Made by a program: the position numbers and the translations under genes. DNA of 64,000 nt, taken from contig JAFGBT010000006.1 in the NCBI GenBank assembly GCA_016933025.1, positions 62,001 to 126,000 of the forward strand, written 5' to 3'. Source of the DNA: Spirochaetota bacterium. GTDB lineage: Bacteria > Spirochaetota > UBA4802 > UBA5550. Below the pieces are notes generated by a model. The model was not told the DNA's origin. It did no database searches and saw nothing but the letters and a program-made list of their open reading frames with translations. Each line of letters opens with the position of its first letter. Position 1 is the first letter of the stretch. Shown here piece after piece: positions 43,599 through 51,444 of the stretch.

Positions 43599-43632
43599 CC
43601 CGTAGGCGGGGATGCACATCCTCGCCTTCGGG
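43599..43632. terminator. Hairpin between the outer-membrane gene and a small gene
   Basis: Stem GGCGGGGATG/CATCCTCGCC (one mismatch) with a 2-base loop, extended by CCCG/CGGG. It lies between two convergent genes. It has no T-run, so its role as terminator is uncertain. Confidence 0.4.
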
Positions 43633-43649
43633 GACGTATAAGCTATCTG

Positions 43650-43820
43650 TCATTTCTTAGAGATAACGAACAGAATCAGGCCCGCGCCCAGCACGATCAG
43701 GGTAATGGGGCACGGAAGCGGCAGACCGAGGGGATTCGGCTTCCCCAGGATCATGAGGATGGAGTCAACTATCAGCAGAACGCCGGATACAACGAAACAG
43801 GCCTTTGCAATTTTTAACAT
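43650..43820 (-). CDS. Two-helix small membrane protein (56 residues)
   Basis: The frame starts MLKIAKACFVV and has two hydrophobic helices (ACFVVSGVLLIVDSILMIL and CPITLIVLGAGLILFVI) joined by the Pro-rich turn GKPNPLGLPLP, ending ISKK. GGGAGG lies exactly 6 bases before the ATG, so it is probably translated. No family is recognised; small two-helix proteins of this kind are often missed. It lies just past the histidine kinase gene, on the same strand. Confidence 0.7.
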   Translation of the reverse strand: MLKIAKACFVVSGVLLIVDSILMILGKPNPLGLPLPCPITLIVLGAGLILFVISKK

Positions 43821-43870
43821 GTTAAACCTCCCGTTACCATCTATGACGTTACTCCACTAATCTGGATTAT

Positions 43871-45688
43871 TCATCCTGCTTCTCTGTGAAATCGGACTGA
43901 AAAAGATGTTCCATGTTGTCTTGAGACATGCCACGAACCGTTCAACTGAACGGTGAGCATACGGACGATGTTTAATCCGAGCGACTGGGAATGTTCGATA
44001 TCAAAATTTTCAGGAAGGCCGATCCCGTCATCCGACACGGCCAGCTCGTATAATGTCTTTTCGAAAGGCTGAAACGAAACCGAAATCGTCCCCATTCTTC
44101 CGGCGGGAAAGGCGTACTTAAGAGCATTCGTGATCAATTCGTTCAGGATAAGCCCGCAGGGGATGGCACGGTTGAGGTCGATGCTCGTCTCCGAAACGTC
44201 AATTTCATACCGAATGACCTGAGGCCCGCAATACATCTTGAACAACTGTTCCACCATCTCTTCGATATATGATTTCATATCGATATGGGTGAAGTCTCTG
44301 GATCCGTAGAGTCTGTCATGAACAAGCGCCATGGCGAACACGCGGTCGCGGCTTTCCTTGAATGCGCCAAGCGCATCCTCTTTGGTCTCAATCTGTTTCG
44401 CCTGCAGATTGAGAAAGCTGGAGATCACGGTCAGATTGTTTTTCACCCGATGGTGTATCTCCTTGAGCAGGACATCTTTTTCCTCAAGGTTTTTCCGGAT
44501 CTGCTCTTCGGCTTTCTTGCGGTCGGTGATATTCTGGTGTGTGCCGGACATGATCAGCGGTTGCCCTTCATTCGTCCACGTGGAAACCTTTCCTCTATCG
44601 AGCACCCACACCCAGCCTCCGTCTTTATGGCGCATCCGGGCCTCGCACTCGTAGTATTTCAGTTCCCCTTTGAAATGCTTTTTCAGCAGTTCGTCGGATT
44701 TCTTCAGATCATCGGGATGAACAAATTTCCTCCATGTCTCAATTGAAACAGGAGCGATCTCCTCCAGGGTATACCCGATAATTTCAGCCCACCGCTCGTT
44801 GAATATGGTTTCCCCGGTCTGGACGTTCCACTCCCACGTGCCGGCGTTGGTGCCTTCCAGAATGTAAGAAAGCCGCTGTCGTTCATTCTCCAGCTCCAGT
44901 TCAGCATGCTTGCGCGCGGTGATGTCGCGACTTGCGGCCACAAAACCCGCCAGACTCCCCGCAGTATCGCGCACAATCTTTATCAGAGCCTCTCCCCATA
45001 GATAATATCCGTCCGCATGACGGAAGCGGTATTCTATCTTGACTTCTCCCTTCTCAAATATTGTCTCCAGATCGGCTATGATCCGCGCCACATCATCAGG
45101 GTGAGTTAAATCCAGGGATACTTTCCCCAACAGATCTTCCGGTTTATATCCTAAAATTCTCTCATGAGAAGGACTCGCATAGCGGATAATCCCGTCTTTA
45201 TCGAGCAAACTGACCGCATCCAGCATATTCTCCGTGATTTGCCGAAATTTCTCCTCGCTTTTCCGCAGGGCATCTTCCGCCAGCTTGCGCCCGGAGATGT
45301 CGTGAAGATGTACGATATCGGCGCGCTCTCCCTGCCAGACTGTCTTCGTTATGGCCGCCTCGACCACGACACTCTTCCCGTCTTTTCGGATAATGACCGC
45401 CTCATACCATCCCGGGACAGCCCCCTCTGCACTCCCGCCGCCATAGTGTTTCATGAACTTCTCAATTCCGCCATGGCACGACAGCTCCTCGAATCGGCAT
45501 TCAAGCAGCTCCGCGACGCTGTAACCCGTAATCTCCGCCGCCCGTCTATTGGCATAGCTGATAGCGACACGGCTGTCTTCACCTGCGATTATCAGGATCC
45601 CATTAAAAAAGTTCTCCACCAGAGTCCTGAAGTCTCCCGACCCCTCCACGATTTCATCCGCACATCCGGTATTGCCGTTATCTATCAT
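43871..45688 (-). CDS. PAS-domain sensor histidine kinase (HisKA_2 type)
   Basis: The 605-residue protein has three PAS/PAC units (about residues 10-130, 145-265 and 270-400; for example [20 protein letters not shown] between the first two). A HisKA_2 box follows with the phosphorylated His in [16 protein letters not shown], then an HATPase_c domain with [16 protein letters not shown] (N box) and VSDDGIGLP (G1). No membrane segment is visible, so it is likely cytosolic. No response regulator gene is adjacent, so its partner is unknown. The chosen ATG begins MIDNGNTG; an in-frame TTG 22 codons earlier lacks a ribosome-binding site. Confidence 0.9.
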   Translation of the reverse strand: MIDNGNTGCADEIVEGSGDFRTLVENFFNGILIIAGEDSRVAISYANRRAAEITGYSVAELLECRFEELSCHGGIEKFMKHYGGGSAEGAVPGWYEAVIIRKDGKSVVVEAAITKTVWQGERADIVHLHDISGRKLAEDALRKSEEKFRQITENMLDAVSLLDKDGIIRYASPSHERILGYKPEDLLGKVSLDLTHPDDVARIIADLETIFEKGEVKIEYRFRHADGYYLWGEALIKIVRDTAGSLAGFVAASRDITARKHAELELENERQRLSYILEGTNAGTWEWNVQTGETIFNERWAEIIGYTLEEIAPVSIETWRKFVHPDDLKKSDELLKKHFKGELKYYECEARMRHKDGGWVWVLDRGKVSTWTNEGQPLIMSGTHQNITDRKKAEEQIRKNLEEKDVLLKEIHHRVKNNLTVISSFLNLQAKQIETKEDALGAFKESRDRVFAMALVHDRLYGSRDFTHIDMKSYIEEMVEQLFKMYCGPQVIRYEIDVSETSIDLNRAIPCGLILNELITNALKYAFPAGRMGTISVSFQPFEKTLYELAVSDDGIGLPENFDIEHSQSLGLNIVRMLTVQLNGSWHVSRQHGTSFSVRFHREAG

Positions 45689-45964
45689 ATAAAATGCCTG
45701 ACTCAAGAAAAAGTATCTGTTATATATAATAATACCAGCCCGCTGAAAATACAATCTTTTTCCGGATTAGCGGCAGAAGGACTTCCAATGAGCGTTTATT
45801 GCGTCAAACATTCTACACGAGAAAGATTTCAGCTCAAATCTTCGGGCTGCTTTCCGGTACTTCTTGTCAGATCAGCTGCAGAAATCATATTAGAAATGTT
45901 ACGAGTGTAAGATGAAAATCGAAAAAATTGAAAGGAATATATTTTAGATAAAAAAACGATACTC

Positions 45965-46588
45965 TTACGCGCTCTCCCCCTCCACATACGGCACGAAAGT
46001 CGCCGCGCCGATGTCCTCTTCCACCACCGACCCGTCGCGTTTCCTGACAAACTTCTTGATGCGGTGGCCCGGGCGGCCCGCAACCGGTATGACGAGCCTA
46101 CCGCCCGGCACGAGCTTGTCGAAGAGGGAAACCGGGAGGAGGTCGGCGCCGGCCGCCACGATCACCGCATCGAACATCCCCTCGGCCTGGTTGAAGTCGC
46201 CGGAATGGACGAACTGGATATTTTTATAGCCGAGTCCGAACAGGAGCGCACGCGCCCGGTTGATGAGCTCCCCGATCCTCTCCATGGTGACAAGCGAATC
46301 CGCCAGCCGGGACAGGACGGCCGACTGGTAGCCGGAGCCGGTCCCGATCTCAAGCACCCGCTCGTCGCCGGTCAGCCCGAGTGACTGGACCATGGTCGCA
46401 ATCACCGACGGCTTGGAGATGGTCTGCCCGTGCCCTATGGGGAGGGAACTGTCGTCATAGGCGTGAAACCTGAGGGCCTCCGAAACGAAGAGGTGCCGCG
46501 GCACCGAGGCCATGGCCTCGAGCACCGAGCTTGAGGATATCCCCTTTTTTCTCAGCGCGCTGATCAGTCCCTGCCTGATATACTCCAT
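45965..46588 (-). CDS. pcm: Protein-L-isoaspartate O-methyltransferase
   Basis: Pcm methylates isoaspartyl residues in damaged proteins so they can be repaired. The 207-residue protein has VPRHLFV, GQTISKPSVIATM, the SAM-binding VLEIGTGSGYQSAVL near residue 79, and VPGGRLVIPV, all typical. Its length is normal. It starts 13 bases after the NHL-VWA gene, so the two share a transcript. Confidence 0.95.
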   Translation of the reverse strand: MEYIRQGLISALRKKGISSSSVLEAMASVPRHLFVSEALRFHAYDDSSLPIGHGQTISKPSVIATMVQSLGLTGDERVLEIGTGSGYQSAVLSRLADSLVTMERIGELINRARALLFGLGYKNIQFVHSGDFNQAEGMFDAVIVAAGADLLPVSLFDKLVPGGRLVIPVAGRPGHRIKKFVRKRDGSVVEEDIGAATFVPYVEGESA

Positions 46589-46601
46589 GTCGCCCCCGCT
46601 C

Positions 46602-48641
46602 CTATGGCACGAAATAGCCGCCCCACTCCACGCCCTTCTGGCCCTTGTGGCTCACCTCGATCTTCACATCCGCCCACCAGCCCCTGAACGACTTCGGCTT
46701 GAAGGTGGAATAGACCAGCACGTAGCGGTATTCCTCCGAGCCCTTGATTTTCCCGTATATCGAGCGGAGGCCGTCGAGATCGCGGGGACGGTAGACCGCG
46801 CCGCCGGTCCCTTCGGCTATGTCGCTGAGAAGCCGGTCCGGTTCCCGGAAGGAAATGATATGGATCGGTATGTAATGCGATTTTGCGTAGTGTATGATAT
46901 TTTCCGGCGTGTATGTCGCGAACGAGTTCTCATCCACGCTCCCGTCGGTGACCAGCACCAAGCCGCGGCGGTTAAGCCGGGGCGCCAGGTCGCTGATTGC
47001 GCCGTAGAGCGCCTTCCCAAAATTCTTGCCCTTGCCGTAGTTGCGTTTTGTTAGAGCCTTTAAAGCTCTGCGCCGGCTCCAGTCGAATTTGTTTCCTACC
47101 CAGGTCTCGCCGCTGAAATTCAGCACCTCCAGGGAATCGTTCTTACGCATCTTTTTCAGAATAAAATCCGCCACCCAGGGGAGGTCGCCCCGGAATTCCT
47201 TCGCCTTCCGCGAGCGGTCGACGCAGAGAGCTATCGACGCGGAGGGAAGGAGCTTTTTAAGATAATCGGTGAAAAGGTTGGTCACGGGGGCGCTGTCCTC
47301 GGTGACCATGAAATTGCTCTGGTCGAGCCCGTAGAGGGGGCTGCCGTCCCGGTTCCGTACGTTCAGGTAGAACGCCACGACCGGAAAGCTTGAGGTGTCC
47401 ACGGATGTGATCTCAAGGCTCACGTTGGAATATCTCTTCTGCACCGGCGAAAAAAGCGATACCGCTCCCCGGCCATACTCGGCGCAGTAAATGTACCCGT
47501 CCCGGTCCGCTATGGCCGCGTGCACGCCGGATAGGCCCCGTTTTGATTCCGGTTTGAACCGGGCCGTCGAGCCGTCGGTCAATCCGTAAAGTAACAGCCC
47601 CTTCTTTTCGTCGGAGATAAGGAGCGTCTCGCCGAGCCGGGAGATCCCCCGGGGCGATTCCATGTTCCCGACCGCGACATTCTCGATGAAATTGCCGGAG
47701 TCGTCGAAACAGGCGAGGCGGTTTACGCCGGGATCGGTCACGTAGACCCTGCCGCCGTGCGCGACCACGTCGGAAGGCTTGGAGAACTCGCCCTCGTACT
47801 CGCCCTTCTTCCCGAACTGGAGGATAAACTTTCCGTCACGGTCGAATTTCTGGACCCGGCAGTTGCCCGAGTCGACGACATAGAGCTCGCCCTTCTCGCC
47901 GAAGCAGACTCCCTCGGGGCCGTGGAACAAACCCTCGCCATCGCCGGGACCGCCGAACTTCGCCAGGACACCGCCGTCCGGATTCAGGATATAGACCCTG
48001 TCCGCCCTGAAGTCGGTGACGGCAAGCCTCCCCTCCCGGTAATCAACGCCGTAAAGCCTGCCGTTCAGAGACATCCTCAGGGAATAGATCCCGTTACCGT
48101 TGGCATCCAGCTTGACCAGCGTCCCTTCGGAGAAGGATGTGATATAAAGGTTCTTTTCGTTATCGACGGCGACGTCAACCGGGTTCCTGAACCTGAACCT
48201 GTTGTAATTCGCAGATCTGTATATTGCGTAGTCAACGTACTCCGGGAGCTCGCCAGACCCGACCGGTGGCGCCTCCAGAAAGCGCAGCGTCTCTATCTTG
48301 CTGGCAACCGCGACGCTGTCCGGGGACATCTCAAGGAGATTCTCCCATTCCTTAAGGGCCGAGTCGGCGAACCCTGCAAGCTTATAGGCGCGCGCGAGAT
48401 GATCGCGGGCCGTGTAGTAATCCGGATATTCCCTGACGGCCTTGCGGAAATGCTCGGCCGCGGCCAGGTACTGCATGTTGTTGAAATACCTGCTCCCCTC
48501 ACGGTAATGCCTCTTGGCGATCTCGAATTTGACCATGTCCTTCATTTCGGAAAAGGCCGCGAAAGGGTAGATACAGAATGCGGCTGCCAGGGCGCATGCC
48601 GGCAGCCATCTCTTCATGTCGGTTGTTTGCAGGATAGCCAT
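46602..48641 (-). CDS. Secreted TPR / NHL-propeller / VWA protein
   Basis: The 679-residue protein starts with a signal peptide (WLPACALAAAFCIYPFAAFS). TPR-like helices follow (HYREGSRYFNNMQYLAAAEHF, about 45-115). A six-bladed NHL propeller spans about residues 150-420, with LYVVDSGNCRVQKFD and VYVTDPGVNRLACFD as clear blades. A VWA-like domain (about 470-620) has ALCVDRSRK where the metal motif DxSxS is expected, so the last Ser is missing, though VLVTDGS is kept. It is probably a periplasmic or surface scaffold. The start could also be the ATG eight codons on (48617); neither has a good ribosome-binding site. pcm follows 13 bases later. Confidence 0.82.
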   Translation of the reverse strand: MAILQTTDMKRWLPACALAAAFCIYPFAAFSEMKDMVKFEIAKRHYREGSRYFNNMQYLAAAEHFRKAVREYPDYYTARDHLARAYKLAGFADSALKEWENLLEMSPDSVAVASKIETLRFLEAPPVGSGELPEYVDYAIYRSANYNRFRFRNPVDVAVDNEKNLYITSFSEGTLVKLDANGNGIYSLRMSLNGRLYGVDYREGRLAVTDFRADRVYILNPDGGVLAKFGGPGDGEGLFHGPEGVCFGEKGELYVVDSGNCRVQKFDRDGKFILQFGKKGEYEGEFSKPSDVVAHGGRVYVTDPGVNRLACFDDSGNFIENVAVGNMESPRGISRLGETLLISDEKKGLLLYGLTDGSTARFKPESKRGLSGVHAAIADRDGYIYCAEYGRGAVSLFSPVQKRYSNVSLEITSVDTSSFPVVAFYLNVRNRDGSPLYGLDQSNFMVTEDSAPVTNLFTDYLKKLLPSASIALCVDRSRKAKEFRGDLPWVADFILKKMRKNDSLEVLNFSGETWVGNKFDWSRRRALKALTKRNYGKGKNFGKALYGAISDLAPRLNRRGLVLVTDGSVDENSFATYTPENIIHYAKSHYIPIHIISFREPDRLLSDIAEGTGGAVYRPRDLDGLRSIYGKIKGSEEYRYVLVYSTFKPKSFRGWWADVKIEVSHKGQKGVEWGGYFVP

Positions 48642-48795
48642 ACTATGCTATATTATCGTCTGATCCGGACAGGGATTTTTCAATATTTTACCGAGAACGG
48701 TACGCGACATAAGAATTTGTTTCCTTTATAGCATATTATGCGACATAATGCAAGATATTTTTTTAATTTGATGCCGCCCCGACCACCGGAGAAGG

Positions 48796-49362
48796 TTACT
48801 TCATCCTTTCTTTTATAAAGTATACCAGGTTATAAACACAGTTGTTAACCCTGCCCTCAAATCCCCATCCTGATATATCGCTGGCTGATTTCGAGTATAT
48901 GCTTACCCGCACCCGGTCCAGTTCCCTCGATGTTATCCCGTCAATAAAATGGATGGTTACATCGAGCGTATCCGAGCCGGCGAATTCCCCAAACATGACC
49001 TTTGCCGCGGTGCTTGTCCGCTGCATGTATTCCGCATCGCTGAATTTTATCACCAGCCCTCCCTTTTTTGGTTTCGCGGCTTTCGTATTCGACACGGACA
49101 CGGCCTTATGGGGTAAAAGCTTTTTGAAGTATTCCGGCATTGCGCTGGTATTCATATGATTGATCGTAACGACCCACTGCCCCTTATCAATATAGCCGTA
49201 CTGCTTCCATCTCTGCTCGCCAAGATCGAGCCAGCCGACATTTATGGATTCATACTGACTGATATCTACGGACGGATTCCCCTTTTTGATAATGCTGTAA
49301 TACGTACAGCCGGCATTAATACAGGCCAATCCCAGAACAAGAAGAATCATAATTTTTTTCAT
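48796..49362 (-). CDS. Lipoprotein of unknown function
   Basis: The 188-residue protein has a lipoprotein signal peptide (KKIMILLVLGLACINAGC, lipobox NAGC). The mature part is beta-rich and ends with SGWGFEGRVNNCVYNLVYFIKERMK. No family is recognised, though lipoproteins of this layout in spirochaetes often carry DUF4410-like folds, which I cannot confirm. The chosen ATG has GGAGG 5 bases upstream. Confidence 0.78.
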   Translation of the reverse strand: MKKIMILLVLGLACINAGCTYYSIIKKGNPSVDISQYESINVGWLDLGEQRWKQYGYIDKGQWVVTINHMNTSAMPEYFKKLLPHKAVSVSNTKAAKPKKGGLVIKFSDAEYMQRTSTAAKVMFGEFAGSDTLDVTIHFIDGITSRELDRVRVSIYSKSASDISGWGFEGRVNNCVYNLVYFIKERMK

Positions 49363-49509
49363 GGCTTCCTCCTTAAACAATTTGCTTTATTACAGCAGTG
49401 ACATCGGTTATTACAAGTAATTTTCGCCGGCCCCCTGAAGAATTAATTACGGGCCACCGCACCATGTAATGCACCGGCATAATGATGGTTTTCAATTCAC
49501 AAAATATCC

Positions 49510-49538
49510 TTGACTGTGTTGATAGCATGCGGTAATTT
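49510..49538 (+). promoter_or_regulatory. Probable promoter of the FecR-domain lipoprotein gene
   Basis: TTGACT is followed after 17 bases by TAATTT, 40 bases before the ATG. The 15 bases ending in this -35 box, AAAATATCCTTGACT, recur exactly before another lipoprotein gene at 59372. Confidence 0.6.
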
Positions 49539-49577
49539 CAAAATATTAAAAGGCGCAGACACTCTGAGAGGATTCCT

Positions 49578-50474
49578 ATGGGTACGACATGGGGCAGAAT
49601 ATGTATGTCGGCTATCGTCTGTTTCATTGCCGCCGGCTGTGTTAAGGGGAATAAAGAGCCCTCCCCCATAACAGTGGTCAGCGTGATCGGCCGGGCGACC
49701 CTGAACGCGCCGGGTAACGATCTGCTGATAAACGCCGTTATCCGGCCGGGTGACACGATCATAACCCGCGAGAAGTCCATGGCATACCTCCGCATTTCAG
49801 AGAACTCCGGCGTCAAGATATACGAAAACTCGCGCTTCACCCTGACCGAAAATCTGCTGGCCGACGGCGGCGGCACCGATTCGCTGTATGCTATCGATCG
49901 GGGGAAGACGCTCTTCATGATTGAAAAGCTCTCGAAGAACAGCAGTCTCAAAGTCGCGACGCCGACCGCGGTTGCCTCTGTGCGGGGCACGTCGTTCATC
50001 GTGGACGTCTCTGAAGACAAAGAGAGCGGCGCCACAACCGACGTCAAAGTTATCGCCGGCGAGGTGACGGTGACCTCGAAAGAGAAGCCGGATAACGGGA
50101 GCATCGTCGGCGTCGGAGAGATGGTCATCGTGGCCGGCGACGGATCCATCGAGAAAAAAAAGGAGATACCGGAAAAAAAATTGCGGGAGCTCAGGAGGGA
50201 GGCGGAAGACCTCGATAAAACGATCATCAAAAAGGCCGACGCGATAACGATTAACGCGCAGCAGGTCGTCGTCAGTTCGGACAAGGTGCCGGTCCTGAAA
50301 AGCGAAGAGGAGATCAAGAAATACTACCATAAGCTGGAGCAGGTTAACCTGGACGACGGCACAACGCTTGTCGGCGCCGTCATCTACCAGGACGCCTCGA
50401 TCGTCAAGATACACACGGCCAGCGGTCTAATCAAGGTGCCGACGAGCAGCATAAAAAACATTATCCTCAGGTAA
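49578..50474 (+). CDS. FecR-domain lipoprotein
   Basis: The 298-residue protein has a lipoprotein signal peptide (SAIVCFIAAGC, lipobox AAGC). A FecR-like beta domain follows (about 30-170: VVSVIGRATLNAP, AYLRISENSGVKIYENS, VATPTAVASVRGTSFIVDV), then a charged coiled-coil-like linker (185-225) and a small C-terminal beta domain (LDDGTTLVGAVIYQD...VPTSSIKNIIL). FecR domains of this spirochaete type sit in the periplasm and need not be sigma regulators. The C-terminal module is also found at the end of the nearby ankyrin lipoprotein. GAGG precedes the ATG. Confidence 0.85.
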   Translation: MGTTWGRICMSAIVCFIAAGCVKGNKEPSPITVVSVIGRATLNAPGNDLLINAVIRPGDTIITREKSMAYLRISENSGVKIYENSRFTLTENLLADGGGTDSLYAIDRGKTLFMIEKLSKNSSLKVATPTAVASVRGTSFIVDVSEDKESGATTDVKVIAGEVTVTSKEKPDNGSIVGVGEMVIVAGDGSIEKKKEIPEKKLRELRREAEDLDKTIIKKADAITINAQQVVVSSDKVPVLKSEEEIKKYYHKLEQVNLDDGTTLVGAVIYQDASIVKIHTASGLIKVPTSSIKNIILR

Positions 50475-50639
50475 TGGGCAGCAGGAAGGCGTCGCCAGGA
50501 ACTATCGGGGTGTAATCGCGCTGTATCACTCGTGAGAATACATACCATCATCTCAACCCTTCCCGTCACTGTGACGGCAAGCGCGAGGGGCTGAGCTATG
50601 ATATCACGGCGGGGTTATCAAAATAAGCAACGCCGTCCG

Positions 50640-51284
50640 CTATTTGTACTTCATCTCGGTTATCTTTGTCTTATCAATAATCATGGTCGTATACTTGGTC
50701 TTAACGGTAACCGTGGTCCGCGTTTGCGAGAGTATCTTCCCGACAATCCTGCTCCCGTCATTGAGGATAATAACCTGGTTCATCTCCGCCGCCGGCCCAT
50801 CGTCGGCGGTTGAATCCGGCGACCGGTAGGACGGCCCCATCTCCAGTATGTTGATGATTTCGCCAAAGTTGTATTTCTCGGCTATAAGAAGGGGGGTCTG
50901 GTTATCCCCGTTCTTAATGGATTTGTCCGCCCGGTGCCGCAGGAGCGTCCTGACAATGCCGGAATAGTCGTAATAGGAGGCAACCAGGAGCGGAGTACTC
51001 CCGATCGCGATAGACCTGTAGGCCTTCTTTGTCCTGATGTTGGGATCCGCGCCGTTCTCCAGAAGGCAATTCACGACTTCATAATAATTATAGTACACGG
51101 CCCACAGGAGCGGAGTCCATCCCCAGCGGTCATACTTGTTGACGTCCTCGCCCTTCTGTATATACTTTTCAACCCCTGAAAGATTGCCTTTTATCGCCGA
51201 CCTGCTCAATGAGCCGCAGCCGACAAGGAGAAGCGCCGCAATGATGACGGCACAACACGTGCGTAATCTGGAATGATTCTTCAT
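50640..51284 (-). CDS. Ankyrin-repeat lipoprotein
   Basis: The 214-residue protein has a lipoprotein signal peptide (AVIIAALLLVGC). About three ankyrin repeats follow (GWTPLLWAVYYNYYEVVNCL, GSTPLLVASYYDYSGIVRTL, QTPLLIAEKYNFGEIINIL). A C-terminal beta module of about 45 residues (IILNDGSRIVGKILSQT...MIIDKTKITEM) matches the end of the FecR protein in pattern. It should bind a partner in the periplasm. It lies convergent to the FecR gene, with 165 bases between. Confidence 0.85.
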   Translation of the reverse strand: MKNHSRLRTCCAVIIAALLLVGCGSLSRSAIKGNLSGVEKYIQKGEDVNKYDRWGWTPLLWAVYYNYYEVVNCLLENGADPNIRTKKAYRSIAIGSTPLLVASYYDYSGIVRTLLRHRADKSIKNGDNQTPLLIAEKYNFGEIINILEMGPSYRSPDSTADDGPAAEMNQVIILNDGSRIVGKILSQTRTTVTVKTKYTTMIIDKTKITEMKYK

Positions 51285-51444
51285 GACTTTTCACCTCGAT
51301 GGTCAAGACATTCCCGCCGGTTTACGGCGGCGCGGGGAAGAGAAAACACAATCCATATCCCGGAAAACCCGTCTTCAATAATCGCAGATCCGCACAGGAA
51401 TACAAGTATTTTTTTACAGCGCGCAGACCCCGGTTGGCACTCTC

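Noticed and set aside
50563..50577. Hairpin CCGTCA-CTG-TGACGG after the FecR gene
   Set aside because: Only 6 bp with no T-run on either strand; too weak to call a terminator.
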